DNA from: Methanosarcinaceae archaeon
Lineage (GTDB): Archaea > Halobacteriota > Methanosarcinia > Methanosarcinales > Methanosarcinaceae
Length of the DNA: 64,000 nucleotides
Direction of reading: 5' to 3'
NCBI GenBank assembly: GCA_020055655.1
Contig: JAIPUR010000006.1
Span: 27,214-91,213, forward strand
Of the stretch, positions 44,620 through 52,438 are shown piece after piece. The notes under the pieces are model-generated. The model saw only the letters and a program-made list of their open reading frames with translations. It did no database searches and was not told the origin of the DNA. The position numbers and the translations under genes are program-made. Position 1 is the first letter of the stretch; every line of letters starts with the position of its first letter.

Positions 44620-44870
44620 CAGAATCCAAAAAAGAAAAAGCATTGAAAGAATTTATGGAAATGCCAGGCTTTGGTATCAAATCGGCTCAACAATTATGGG
44701 AGATTGGAATTCGATCAATAGCTGATCTTAAGAATAAAGACCCTGAGATCATGTATCTGGAATTGATGGGATCAAGGGGAGTTCATGTTGACAGGTGTGT
44801 ACTCTACGGCTTCAGAGAAGCTGTTTACTATGCATCCCATGAAAACCATGATCCGGAATTACTCAAATGA
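44616..44870 (+). CDS. Helix-hairpin-helix protein, Cdd1-like
   Basis: 84 residues: KEFMEMPGFGIKSAQQLWEIGIRSIADLK has a helix-hairpin-helix DNA-binding element, followed by LMGSRGVHVDRCVLYGFREAVYYAS, the pattern of the Cdd1 (pathogenicity locus) family. The family's exact function is unknown. It is coupled to the SagB-type gene by a 4-bp overlap. Confidence 0.7.
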   Translation: MTESKKEKALKEFMEMPGFGIKSAQQLWEIGIRSIADLKNKDPEIMYLELMGSRGVHVDRCVLYGFREAVYYASHENHDPELLK

Positions 44871-44926
44871 TGGAACTGGTCTGACAAGAATATTGAAAAA
44901 AGAAAGATCTAAAATGAGAATTCATT

Positions 44927-45847
44927 TCATTTGATGGGACTCAGACCCAGATAATCTCTGATTATGGTGAAAGCCATAACTGGCGGAACCGCACCAACTT
45001 CAGTGATAATAAGATCGATGTATTCTGCCGGAGTAACATCAAAGGATGGATTCTTCACTTTCACGTTTGGTAGTTCTGCAAGGATCTCAGCATCGATGAC
45101 CTCATCACTTGAGCGGTCTTCAATTTCCACCATTTCTCCAAGCAGTGTATTCGGACTGAATTTATAGGTCTCGGCTGCAACTATGACATTTTTACGTGCC
45201 TCCTGTGCTGCAAGTGCAAGCTGGGAAGTACCTATTTTGTTAATGAGAGCTCCATTTACGGATACTGAATCAGCTCCAACTACCACAAGGTCTACTTCTT
45301 TCATTGTGATCCTCACTGCAGAATCCACTATCAATGTTGTTGGTATTCCATAATCGTTCAATTCCTTGATGGTAATTAAACCCTGTCTGCGTGGACGGGA
45401 TTCTGTGGCAATGACCGAGATATTCTTACCCTGATCAAACGCCGTCTTGATAATAGAAATAGCTGCATGGGAATTGCAGTGTGTCATTATGACATCGCCA
45501 TCACGAATGCGCTGAGCTCCAATATTTCCAATTTTATCTAGTGCTTCGTTGGCGTTTTTAATGAAAGCATCTGAATTCCTGACGATCTCATCAATGGCAT
45601 CATACACATTACTTGAACTATATTTTTTAGTAAGAGCCACAGCGTTTGGAAGTGAAACAGCAGTTGGTCGGGTATCAACAAGCGTTTTTGCAGCTTCTTC
45701 TATCTTTAGAGTAAAATCTTCCATTTTAAGATCCTTAAGGGTCTTAGCGTAATCCCGCAAAGCCTGAGAAGCAGCAACTGCTATCCTTCCGGCACCTCTG
45801 ATCTCCATACTCCGGATCTTTTCAGCTGTAATGTGTAGATCGTCCAT
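44927..45847 (-). CDS. Ribose 1,5-bisphosphate isomerase
   Basis: 306 residues, eIF2B-alpha-related fold (e2b2 type). Seen: AVSLPNAVALTKKY, GDVIMTHCNSHAAISIIKTAF (catalytic Cys in THCNS), ESRPRRQGL, VVVGADSVSVNGALINKIGTSQLA, and KVKNPSFDVTPAEYID. In archaea it converts ribose 1,5-bisphosphate to RuBP for a type III RubisCO, as part of AMP/nucleoside salvage. The isomerase implies that the RubisCO and the AMP phosphorylase are elsewhere in the genome. The distinction from methylthioribose-1-phosphate isomerase rests on the THCNS and length pattern. Confidence 0.88.
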   Translation of the reverse strand: MDDLHITAEKIRSMEIRGAGRIAVAASQALRDYAKTLKDLKMEDFTLKIEEAAKTLVDTRPTAVSLPNAVALTKKYSSSNVYDAIDEIVRNSDAFIKNANEALDKIGNIGAQRIRDGDVIMTHCNSHAAISIIKTAFDQGKNISVIATESRPRRQGLITIKELNDYGIPTTLIVDSAVRITMKEVDLVVVGADSVSVNGALINKIGTSQLALAAQEARKNVIVAAETYKFSPNTLLGEMVEIEDRSSDEVIDAEILAELPNVKVKNPSFDVTPAEYIDLIITEVGAVPPVMAFTIIRDYLGLSPIK

Positions 45848-45946
45848 AATTATAGATTCGAACTTAAAGAATTTATATTTAGCCAGTTGAATGCTAGATT
45901 ATATTTGCAAAAATAGAAAATAAAAATTGAATTCAAAGAAAAGGAC

Positions 45947-46066
45947 TTATTTATTCAGAGATTTTTCAACCTCAAATTTAAGTTTTTCAAGATTGCGTAT
46001 TACTGCATCCACTCGCATTTCGTCTTCAGAAAACTCCTCAAAAAAGACGAAAGAATCCCTAGGCAT
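45947..46066 (-). pseudogene. HepT-like (HEPN, DUF86) remnant with internal deletion
   Basis: 39 codons beginning MPRDSFVFFEE, the usual HepT opening, then jumping directly to FSEDEMRVDAVIRNLE, which in intact HepT proteins lies some 40 residues later. The RX4-6H toxin site is missing. The start overlaps the end of the upstream nucleotidyltransferase frame by 8 bp, the normal MntA-HepT arrangement. It is a decayed toxin gene. Confidence 0.6.
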
Positions 46067-46341
46067 AAACAGCATCCCTCATAATGTTGTCTTTTAGTTG
46101 AGGTTTGATAGATGTTTCAATTACAAGATCTACCTTTCTTCCAAAAACATCTTCTAAGTAAAACTTCAATTCCATGAAATTATCAAATGTTTTCTTGCCA
46201 GCCTCAAACTCAACAAGAACATCAACATCACTGTATGCATGTGATTCATTTCTGGCAAATGAGCCAAAAATTAATCTTTTTTACACCAAAACGTTTCATC
46301 ACAACATCTTCATGTTCTTTCAAAATACTGAGTGCATCCAT
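46059..46341 (-). pseudogene. MntA-like nucleotidyltransferase antitoxin with frameshift
   Basis: Reading minus from ATG 46341: MDALSILKEHEDVVMKRFGVK, then a one-base frameshift in a run of six A (plus strand: TTTTTT at about 46278-46283). After it the frame gives RLIFGSFARNESHAYSDVDVLVEF, the MNT-type GSxARxE and DxD motifs, and continues to TAG at 46059-46061. MntA AMPylates its HepT partner. Removing one A restores a full 93-residue frame, so either the gene is broken or the homopolymer length is misread. Confidence 0.65.
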
Positions 46342-46431
46342 ATTAATTACTTGTTCACAAAGTTTAAATTATCATTCTTGAAGAATTATTAACAATAAAC
46401 TAGGATATCTACTGTATCTGGAGATACGAAC

Positions 46432-46863
46432 ATGTCGGGCAGACCTTCAATAGACTGCGAGTCCACCTTTCTCAAATGGATGAGAGTGGAAATGGGAAAG
46501 ATCAACAAAGGAATAGTATCCCAGCGCAAAAGCATCAGCCAACTTCTTAATGAAGAAATACCACAGTCTGAAACAAAGGCCGGAGATGAATACTTTTTTG
46601 AAAAGGATGTGCTCACTGCCATCAGTGAAGAGATTCCTGAGGACATCCGGAACAGACTAAGATTACCGATAATATTCTTCTTTGACAACAGGGTTCCTGA
46701 TAGCTGTTTCATAAACGATGAATATGCATTCAAGGCCCTGCAAATACTTGGAGAGTTCAGCAAGTTGCGCCGGATGCAGCAGGGAAAACTGTGGCTGGGC
46801 AAATCCATAGCATACAGCATCATGAAGAAATATCCCTCGGTGTTTCAGATAGCCTTTGGGTGA
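46432..46863 (+). CDS. UPF0216 (DUF61) family protein
   Basis: 143 residues: LKWMRVEMGKINKGIVSQRKSISQLL, FEKDVLTAISEEIPEDIRNRLRLPIIFFFD (short LTAISEEIPEDIRNRLRLPI), and GKLWLGKSIAYSIMKKYPSVFQIAF. This is the euryarchaeal DUF61 family, function unknown. It is complete. The first ATG (46432) has little ribosome-site support, so a leaderless start is possible. Confidence 0.8.
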   Translation: MSGRPSIDCESTFLKWMRVEMGKINKGIVSQRKSISQLLNEEIPQSETKAGDEYFFEKDVLTAISEEIPEDIRNRLRLPIIFFFDNRVPDSCFINDEYAFKALQILGEFSKLRRMQQGKLWLGKSIAYSIMKKYPSVFQIAFG

Positions 46864-46999
46864 GGCAGATAATTAGAATTTATTTCTGCATTTGCTTTTC
46901 AGATCAACAAAAGAAAATATAAGACTGATATAAACAATTATCAGATATACAAATTACAATAAGTAAATTTCAAATTCAATATTCAAAGGATCAATAATC

Positions 47000-48367
47000 A
47001 TGACCAGCATCTCATCCATCAATCCTACAAGCGGAAAGGTATTCAGCGAATTAGAACTGCATTCTGAGGAAAAGGTCAATCATGCGCTCAAAAAGGCTAC
47101 TGAGGCTTTTGAGCATTGGAAAGATACGGATGTTTTTGAGAGAATTGAACTACTGAGGAATGTTTCCAAAATACTGAGAGAGCGAAAACAGGAATATGGG
47201 GAACTTATCAGCACTGAGATGGGAAAGGTCATCAAACAATCTGTGGCAGAAGTTCTCAAATGTGCAGACACTTTTGATTACTTTGCGGATAATGCTAATA
47301 AGATGATTGAACCTGAGTATTTCCAGACCGATGCAGCCAGTTCCATGGTTTCCTACGAACCTGTGGGAACAGTGCTTAGCATCAAACCCTGGAACTTCCC
47401 ATTCTGGCAGGTGCTCAGTGCAGCATCTCATATCCTTGTTGGTGGAAACACCATGTTACTCAAACACTCAAGTGAAGTTCCTGCCTGCGCACTGGAACTT
47501 GAAAAACTCTTTCTTGATGCAGGATTTCCCGAGGGTGTTTTTCAGACACTGCTCATAGATGGAAAGACCGCATCCTCACTTATCTCCAGAGATGAGATCG
47601 CTGCCGTATCTTTTACAGGAGGTTACAATGCAGGTCGGGAAGTGGCAAAGGAAGCTGCATGGAACATGAAAAAGTTCGTGCTTGAGCTTGGTGGCAGTGA
47701 CCCCTTCATAGTGTTTGAAGATGCAGATGTGGAGAAGGCTGCAGAGGTTGCAGTTCCCAGCAGATTCACCAATACCGGACAGACATGCATAGCTGCAAAA
47801 CGTTTTATCATCGCTGAATCAGTGGCAGAAAGATTTGCAGAGCAATTTGCAGAGCTGACAGAAAAGCTTAAAATTGGCGACCCTATGGACCCTGATACCG
47901 ATATAGGTCCTCTTGTCAGCAGACAACGGGTGAATGATATACAGAATCAGGTCAAAGATGCCATATCAAAAGATGCTAAGCCCATCATTTCCGGTGGGAA
48001 AATAGAGGGTGAAGGATTCTTCTATTCACCCACTGTACTCTTGGATGTTAACAAGGATATGAAGGTCATGCGCGAGGAAACATTTGGGCCCATAGCACCA
48101 ATTATCACTTTCAAGACGGAAGAGGAAGCAATTGATATCGCAAACGATTCAGAGTTCGGACTTGGTGCAAGTATCTGGAGCAGGGATCGGGAAAAAGCCA
48201 CTGAGCTGGCAGACAAACTCGAAACCGGCATGGTAGGAGTCAATGCATTCTTCAGACCTGAAGCATGTATGCCATTTGGTGGTGTCAAAAAAAGTGGAAT
48301 GGGTCGAGAACTTTCAAGGATCGGCTTCCATGAGTTCATGAATGTGAAGTCAGTGAAGGTCTATTGA
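47000..48367 (+). CDS. NAD(P)-dependent aldehyde dehydrogenase, succinate-semialdehyde type (copy 1)
   Basis: 455 residues, ALDH family. The nucleotide-binding VLSIKPWNFPFWQVLSAASH is followed by KFVLELGGSDPFIVFEDAD (catalytic Glu), the active-site Cys in NTGQTCIAAKRFI (about 259), and EETFGPIAPIITFK. The closest named type is succinate-semialdehyde dehydrogenase, but the true aldehyde is uncertain. Its paralogue lies 414 bp downstream with the same length, and a ThDP enzyme follows that, so the three may oxidise aldehydes from 2-oxo-acid decarboxylation or from methylated-compound side products. Confidence 0.88.
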   Translation: MTSISSINPTSGKVFSELELHSEEKVNHALKKATEAFEHWKDTDVFERIELLRNVSKILRERKQEYGELISTEMGKVIKQSVAEVLKCADTFDYFADNANKMIEPEYFQTDAASSMVSYEPVGTVLSIKPWNFPFWQVLSAASHILVGGNTMLLKHSSEVPACALELEKLFLDAGFPEGVFQTLLIDGKTASSLISRDEIAAVSFTGGYNAGREVAKEAAWNMKKFVLELGGSDPFIVFEDADVEKAAEVAVPSRFTNTGQTCIAAKRFIIAESVAERFAEQFAELTEKLKIGDPMDPDTDIGPLVSRQRVNDIQNQVKDAISKDAKPIISGGKIEGEGFFYSPTVLLDVNKDMKVMREETFGPIAPIITFKTEEEAIDIANDSEFGLGASIWSRDREKATELADKLETGMVGVNAFFRPEACMPFGGVKKSGMGRELSRIGFHEFMNVKSVKVY

Positions 48368-48385
48368 GAGGAAATTACCCAAAAA

Positions 48386-48406
48386 AGTGAGCTTAGCAAT
48401 CTCACT
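48386..48406. terminator. Stem-loop between ALDH copy 1 and the amber-interrupted ORF
   Basis: AGTGAG (48386-48391) and CTCACT (48401-48406) pair around a nine-base loop just after the ALDH stop. It may end both the plus-strand ALDH transcript and the minus-strand small ORF. There is no long T run. Confidence 0.35.
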
Positions 48407-48411
48407 AAACA

Positions 48412-48630
48412 TTAGTCTTTATCTTCCAGATATTCACTTGCTATATTTTTAAAATATGAGATCAAAAGAGCTGCTGCTAAAAAAGATCCTACCACTATCA
48501 TGATCGATTTGAACAGGAAAATATCAACCAGTAATTCCCCTTCTCTTGTATAAAATAATAGCGAACATGCAAAAGTAATTAGCTATGTGAGAGAAGCATA
48601 AAATAGGATTTTAAGGTATCTACTTCTCAT
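48412..48630 (-). CDS. Small membrane ORF interrupted by one in-frame TAG (possible pyrrolysine)
   Basis: Minus-strand frame of 73 codons: MRSRYLKILFYASLT, TAG at codon 16 (48583-48585), then LITFACSLLFYTREGELLV and, after a short loop, FKSIMIVVGSFLAAALLISYF, ending NIASEYLEDKD and TAA. Read through, the frame has two membrane helices with an acidic outer loop and a charged C-terminus, a coherent protein. Methylamine-using methanogens insert pyrrolysine at some TAG codons. A nonsense pseudogene is the simpler alternative. No Shine-Dalgarno is seen; an upstream TTTAAATAAAAC is TATA-like. Confidence 0.4.
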
Positions 48631-48664
48631 AAATTTGAATTTTAGATTTGTTTTATTTAAACTT

Positions 48665-48691
48665 TTGTTCCAATAGCAAAATATGGAACAA
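48665..48691. promoter_or_regulatory. Perfect 8-bp inverted repeat upstream of ALDH copy 2
   Basis: TTGTTCCA (48665-48672) and TGGAACAA (48684-48691) are perfectly complementary with an 11-bp spacer, 90 bp before the second ALDH start. It has the form of an operator for a dimeric regulator. TATA-like boxes follow at about 48730-48745. Confidence 0.4.
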
Positions 48692-48780
48692 GCAATTTTA
48701 TATGGCATCACTTCCAAGTAAAATTATGGTGTATTATATATAATTATACTCACTTTTAATATTAACAGGGAGAATTAACA

Positions 48781-50148
48781 ATGGGGAAAATATCATCAAT
48801 AAATCCTGCAACAGAGGAAATAAATGCTGAGTTCGATCTTTATTCTAATGATATGATAGAAGCAAAGATCAGAAAATCAAAAGAAGCATTTAAAGATTGG
48901 AGAAATGCTGATCTGGTTGACAGAACATTTTCCTTAGAATGTGTTGCAGAAGTACTCAGAAATAGAAAAGATGAACTTGCTACCACTATCACAAAGGAAA
49001 TGGGAAAGACCATTACCGAGTCACTTGCAGAAATTAATAAATGTGCATGGGCCTGTGATTATTTTGCAAAGAATGCCGATAATTTCATTGCCTCGGAATT
49101 TGTAGAAACAGATGCGGAAACTTCAGGGTACATCTATGAACCCGTGGGGACTGTGCTCAGCATCATGCCATGGAACTTCCCATTCTGGCAGGCACTTAGA
49201 TTCGGGATCCCTGCACTTGCTGGAGGAAATACCGTGCTGTTAAAACATGCAAGCAACGTACCCATGTGCGCACTGGAAATAGAGAAGGTATTTACAGAAG
49301 CTGGACTTCCTGAAGGAGTATATTCAACATTGCTTGTTGACGGTCCAACTGCCTCATCCTTGATATCAAAGGATGAGATCAATGCAGTTTCTTTTACCGG
49401 TAGTCGCTCTGCTGGTGAAAAGGTTGCAGAGGCAGCAGGCAGGAACATGAAAAAATTCGTGCTCGAGCTGGGTGGTAGCGATCCATTCATAGTGCTGGAA
49501 GATGCTGATATTAAGAAAGCGGCCAAAACAGCGGTTGCAAGCAGATTCCTCAATGCAGGGCAAAGTTGTATTGCAGCCAAGCGCTTTATTGTAAATGAAG
49601 AAGTTGCCGAGGAATTTACAGACAGATTTGTAGAGATTACGCTCGATCTCAAGGTCGGGGACCCAATGGATACATCAACTGATATGGGACCCCTTGTGAG
49701 TGCTAATCAAAGAGAAACTATAGAAAAACAGGCGAAAGATACTGTAAAACTCGGTGCCAACGTCCTTGTTGAAGGTGGTGCGACGGAAGGAGACGGTTTC
49801 TTCTACATGCCAACTGTTGTTAATAATATCAAAGAAGGGGCACCTGTGCTCCGGGAAGAAACATTCGGGCCCGTGGCACCAATAGTCACTTTCAAGACAG
49901 AGGAAGAAGCAACATATATAGCTAACAGCACTGAATTCGGTCTGGGCGCAAGTATCTGGAGTGAGGAAAGGGAGCGGGCAATGCGCATGAGCAGATACAT
50001 AGAATCCGGAATCATTGCCATTAACAATTTTGTTGCTTCAGATCCGCGTCTGCCATTTGGTGGTTTCAAGAAAAGCGGAGTCGGAAGGGAATTATACAAA
50101 ATAGGCATGTTGGAATTCATGACAGCTAAATCCATGAAAGTATACTGA
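48781..50148 (+). CDS. NAD(P)-dependent aldehyde dehydrogenase, succinate-semialdehyde type (copy 2)
   Basis: 455 residues, a clear paralogue of copy 1 over its whole length. Motifs: VLSIMPWNFPFWQALRFG, FTGSRSAGEKVAEAAG, KFVLELGGSDPFIVLEDAD (catalytic Glu), active-site Cys in NAGQSCIAAKRFI, and EETFGPVAPIVTFK. GGGAGAA lies before ATG 48781. It is 15 bp from the ThDP enzyme and almost certainly in one operon with it, so this copy is probably the functional partner. The catalytic residues are intact in both copies. Confidence 0.88.
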   Translation: MGKISSINPATEEINAEFDLYSNDMIEAKIRKSKEAFKDWRNADLVDRTFSLECVAEVLRNRKDELATTITKEMGKTITESLAEINKCAWACDYFAKNADNFIASEFVETDAETSGYIYEPVGTVLSIMPWNFPFWQALRFGIPALAGGNTVLLKHASNVPMCALEIEKVFTEAGLPEGVYSTLLVDGPTASSLISKDEINAVSFTGSRSAGEKVAEAAGRNMKKFVLELGGSDPFIVLEDADIKKAAKTAVASRFLNAGQSCIAAKRFIVNEEVAEEFTDRFVEITLDLKVGDPMDTSTDMGPLVSANQRETIEKQAKDTVKLGANVLVEGGATEGDGFFYMPTVVNNIKEGAPVLREETFGPVAPIVTFKTEEEATYIANSTEFGLGASIWSEERERAMRMSRYIESGIIAINNFVASDPRLPFGGFKKSGVGRELYKIGMLEFMTAKSMKVY

Positions 50149-50163
50149 AATTATGAGAATAAA

Positions 50164-51822
50164 ATGAGGGATCTGATGAAATCAAGCGACCTTTTTGTAA
50201 AGTGCCTGGAAAATGAAGGAGTTGAATACATATTTGGAGTGCCTGGTGAGGAAACAATAGACCTTACAGAATCACTTTCCAGGTCAAAGATCAGATTTAT
50301 TGTTACAAGACATGAACAGGGTGCAGCTTTCATGGCAGATATGTACGGAAGACTGAACCACAAGCCAGGGGTCTGTCTTGCAACACTTGGCCCCGGTGCC
50401 ACGAATCTAATTACCGGCATTGCAGATGCACAGCTTGATAACGCACCTCTTGTAGCTATTACCGGCCAGTCCGGACTGGAAAAGACTCACAAGGAATCAC
50501 ACCAGTACATAGACATAGTCGCCACGTTCAAGCAATTCACGTGCTGGAACTCAAAAATAACGCGTTCTGACTTCATACCTGAGATCATACGCAAGGCCTT
50601 TGATACTGCAACAGATAGTTACGGTGCGGTGCATATTGAACTGCCTGAAGATGTAGCACAGGAGCAAAGCAACAAGAACCCACTTACCAAAGCACATAGT
50701 TCTCATCTTAGTATTCATGATGAAACTGAGCTTAAAAAAGCAGCAAAAATGATAGAGAGCAGTTCCACAGCTATAATTCTGGCAGGAAATGGAGTCTTCA
50801 GAGAAAGCGCAAGTTCAGAACTTCGAAAATTCGTGGAGTCCACGGGACTTCCTGTTGTCACTACTTTCATGGGAAAAGGAGCCATTGCAGCAGATGATGA
50901 ACATTATCTTGGATCAATGGGAATCAAGGATAGAGATCATATAATGTGTGGTTTTGAACTGGCTGACCTGGTAATATGTGTGGGATTTGATTACGTTGAA
51001 TACAGCCCGAGATCCTGGAACCCCGATGGTTCAAAAAAGATAATTCATATCCATTCCAAGCACCCTGAAACCGATGAAAGTTACATACCTGACGTACAAC
51101 TGATAGGGAACATTAAACAGGCACTTTTCAGCTTGAACCAACAATGCGATTTCAAATATGAAATGTCAGATCAATTGAAGATGGTCAGGCAGAGAATGAA
51201 AGCAGAACTTGAGGATTTCAAAGACGATCTGTCCTTCCCCATGAAACCCCAGAAACTCATCTACGACATCAGGGAAAGTATCGGCAGAGATGATATTCTT
51301 GTAAGCGACGTAGGTGCCCATAAACTATGGGTTGGAAGACTTTTCCCTGCATACGAAGCAAATACCGTATTCATTTCCAATGGACTTGCAACAATGGGAT
51401 TTTCACTACCTGCTGCAACTGCTGCCAGCTTTTTAAGACCTGAAAGTAAAGTAGTGGTGGTTTCCGGAGATGGGGGATTTTTGATGAATCTTCAGGAACT
51501 TGAAACTGCTGTCAGGCTTGGCTGCAACATAGTCATTGTGATATTCGATGATTCAAAGTACGGACTTATAGAGTGGCATGAGAAAAAGAAATTCAATGAC
51601 ACCATAGGAATTGATTTCAATAATCCTGATTTTGTTCTGCTTGCCCAAAGTTTTGGCGCAAAGGGTGTAAAAATAGAGGAAGCAAAAGAATTCAAACCCA
51701 CAATTGATAAAGCTCTTTCAGAAGGAGGAGTATGGATAATTGATGCAAAGGTCGATTATTCTGAGAATATAAAACTCACTGAGAAACTAAAAGATAATCA
51801 CTGTGCCTGTAAAAATGCATAA
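50164..51822 (+). CDS. ThDP-dependent enzyme, acetolactate synthase-like
   Basis: 552 residues with the three-domain ThDP enzyme layout. The catalytic Glu is in TRHEQGAAFMADMYGRL (about 57), the first domain begins FGVPGEETIDLTESLS, and the cofactor motif is VSGDGGFLMNLQELETAVRL through IFDDSKYGLIEW (GDG...N type, about 440-465). It resembles stand-alone catabolic acetolactate synthases. No regulatory ilvH-type subunit follows. Since it shares an operon with an aldehyde dehydrogenase, a 2-oxo-acid decarboxylase producing an aldehyde is also possible. ATG 50176 is another start. The tail DNHCACKNA is unusual and adjoins a short repeat. Confidence 0.82.
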   Translation: MRDLMKSSDLFVKCLENEGVEYIFGVPGEETIDLTESLSRSKIRFIVTRHEQGAAFMADMYGRLNHKPGVCLATLGPGATNLITGIADAQLDNAPLVAITGQSGLEKTHKESHQYIDIVATFKQFTCWNSKITRSDFIPEIIRKAFDTATDSYGAVHIELPEDVAQEQSNKNPLTKAHSSHLSIHDETELKKAAKMIESSSTAIILAGNGVFRESASSELRKFVESTGLPVVTTFMGKGAIAADDEHYLGSMGIKDRDHIMCGFELADLVICVGFDYVEYSPRSWNPDGSKKIIHIHSKHPETDESYIPDVQLIGNIKQALFSLNQQCDFKYEMSDQLKMVRQRMKAELEDFKDDLSFPMKPQKLIYDIRESIGRDDILVSDVGAHKLWVGRLFPAYEANTVFISNGLATMGFSLPAATAASFLRPESKVVVVSGDGGFLMNLQELETAVRLGCNIVIVIFDDSKYGLIEWHEKKKFNDTIGIDFNNPDFVLLAQSFGAKGVKIEEAKEFKPTIDKALSEGGVWIIDAKVDYSENIKLTEKLKDNHCACKNA

Positions 51823-51841
51823 AAGTGAGAAACTAAAAGAT
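51780..51841 (+). repeat. 16-bp direct repeat at the end of the ThDP-enzyme gene
   Basis: TGAGAAACTAAAAGAT occurs at 51780-51795 (inside the gene, coding EKLKD) and again at 51826-51841 (just after the stop). It suggests a small duplication that lengthened or shifted the gene's 3' end. Confidence 0.6.
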
Positions 51842-51875
51842 TAATTGTAACAAAATAAAAAATAAGGATGGGGAA

Positions 51876-52175
51876 TTATTCCTCTATTTCCACTCCTCTC
51901 CCGAATGCAACATAACTGGCAAAGTCCTTTCCTACTCTTTCAACCGAACCTTCTTTAGGCTCCGCATAATACCAGGCAGCATCTTTGTTAGTTTCACCAT
52001 TGACCACGATATTGTAGTAATTGGCCACACCCTTCCAGAAGCATGTAGTATGGGTCTCGGTTTTTTCAAAGTATTCCATGTTTACCGACTCAGGAGGAAA
52101 ATAATGATTTCCTTCGATCATGATCGTATCATTGCTCTCTGCAAGCAGAGTACCGTTCAATTTAGCTTTTACCAT
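51876..52175 (-). CDS. DUF427 domain protein
   Basis: 99 residues: KAKLNGTLLAESNDTIMIEGNHYFP, TCFWKGVANYYNIVVNG, AAWYYAEPKEGSVERVGKDFASYVAFGRGVEI (short AAWYYAEPKEGSVE). This is the small beta-barrel DUF427 family (conserved WKG and WYY). Function unknown. Start ATG 52175, with GGAG eight bases upstream; GTG 52184 is in frame. Single gene, converging on the ThDP gene. Confidence 0.85.
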   Translation of the reverse strand: MVKAKLNGTLLAESNDTIMIEGNHYFPPESVNMEYFEKTETHTTCFWKGVANYYNIVVNGETNKDAAWYYAEPKEGSVERVGKDFASYVAFGRGVEIEE

Positions 52176-52438
52176 TTTGACCACTCCAGTAATTACAATA
52201 AATAATTCATCTTGTATTACTTAAAACTCTATCCACACAAATAATAAAGATCAAATATCCATTATCAAACGAAACCTGAACTTCTGCTTAACAGCACGAA
52301 TTTTTCACCCTTATTTTCAAAAGAAGCTTTCTCATTTTTCAAATGATAGATACATTTATAAAAAATATACTTCATCTTTATTATTGTGGAGTTATTGCAT
52401 AGCGAATTATTTTAATTAAATGAACTTTGGGGCAGATC

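Noticed and set aside
46174..46392. Plus-strand ORFs across the MntA remnant
   Set aside because: They are antisense shadows of the nucleotidyltransferase frame, which has clear GSxARxE and DxD motifs on the minus strand.
47000..50148. Treating the ALDH pair as a recent tandem duplication
   Set aside because: The proteins are equal in length but clearly diverged in sequence, and the spacer holds unrelated DNA, so the duplication is old.
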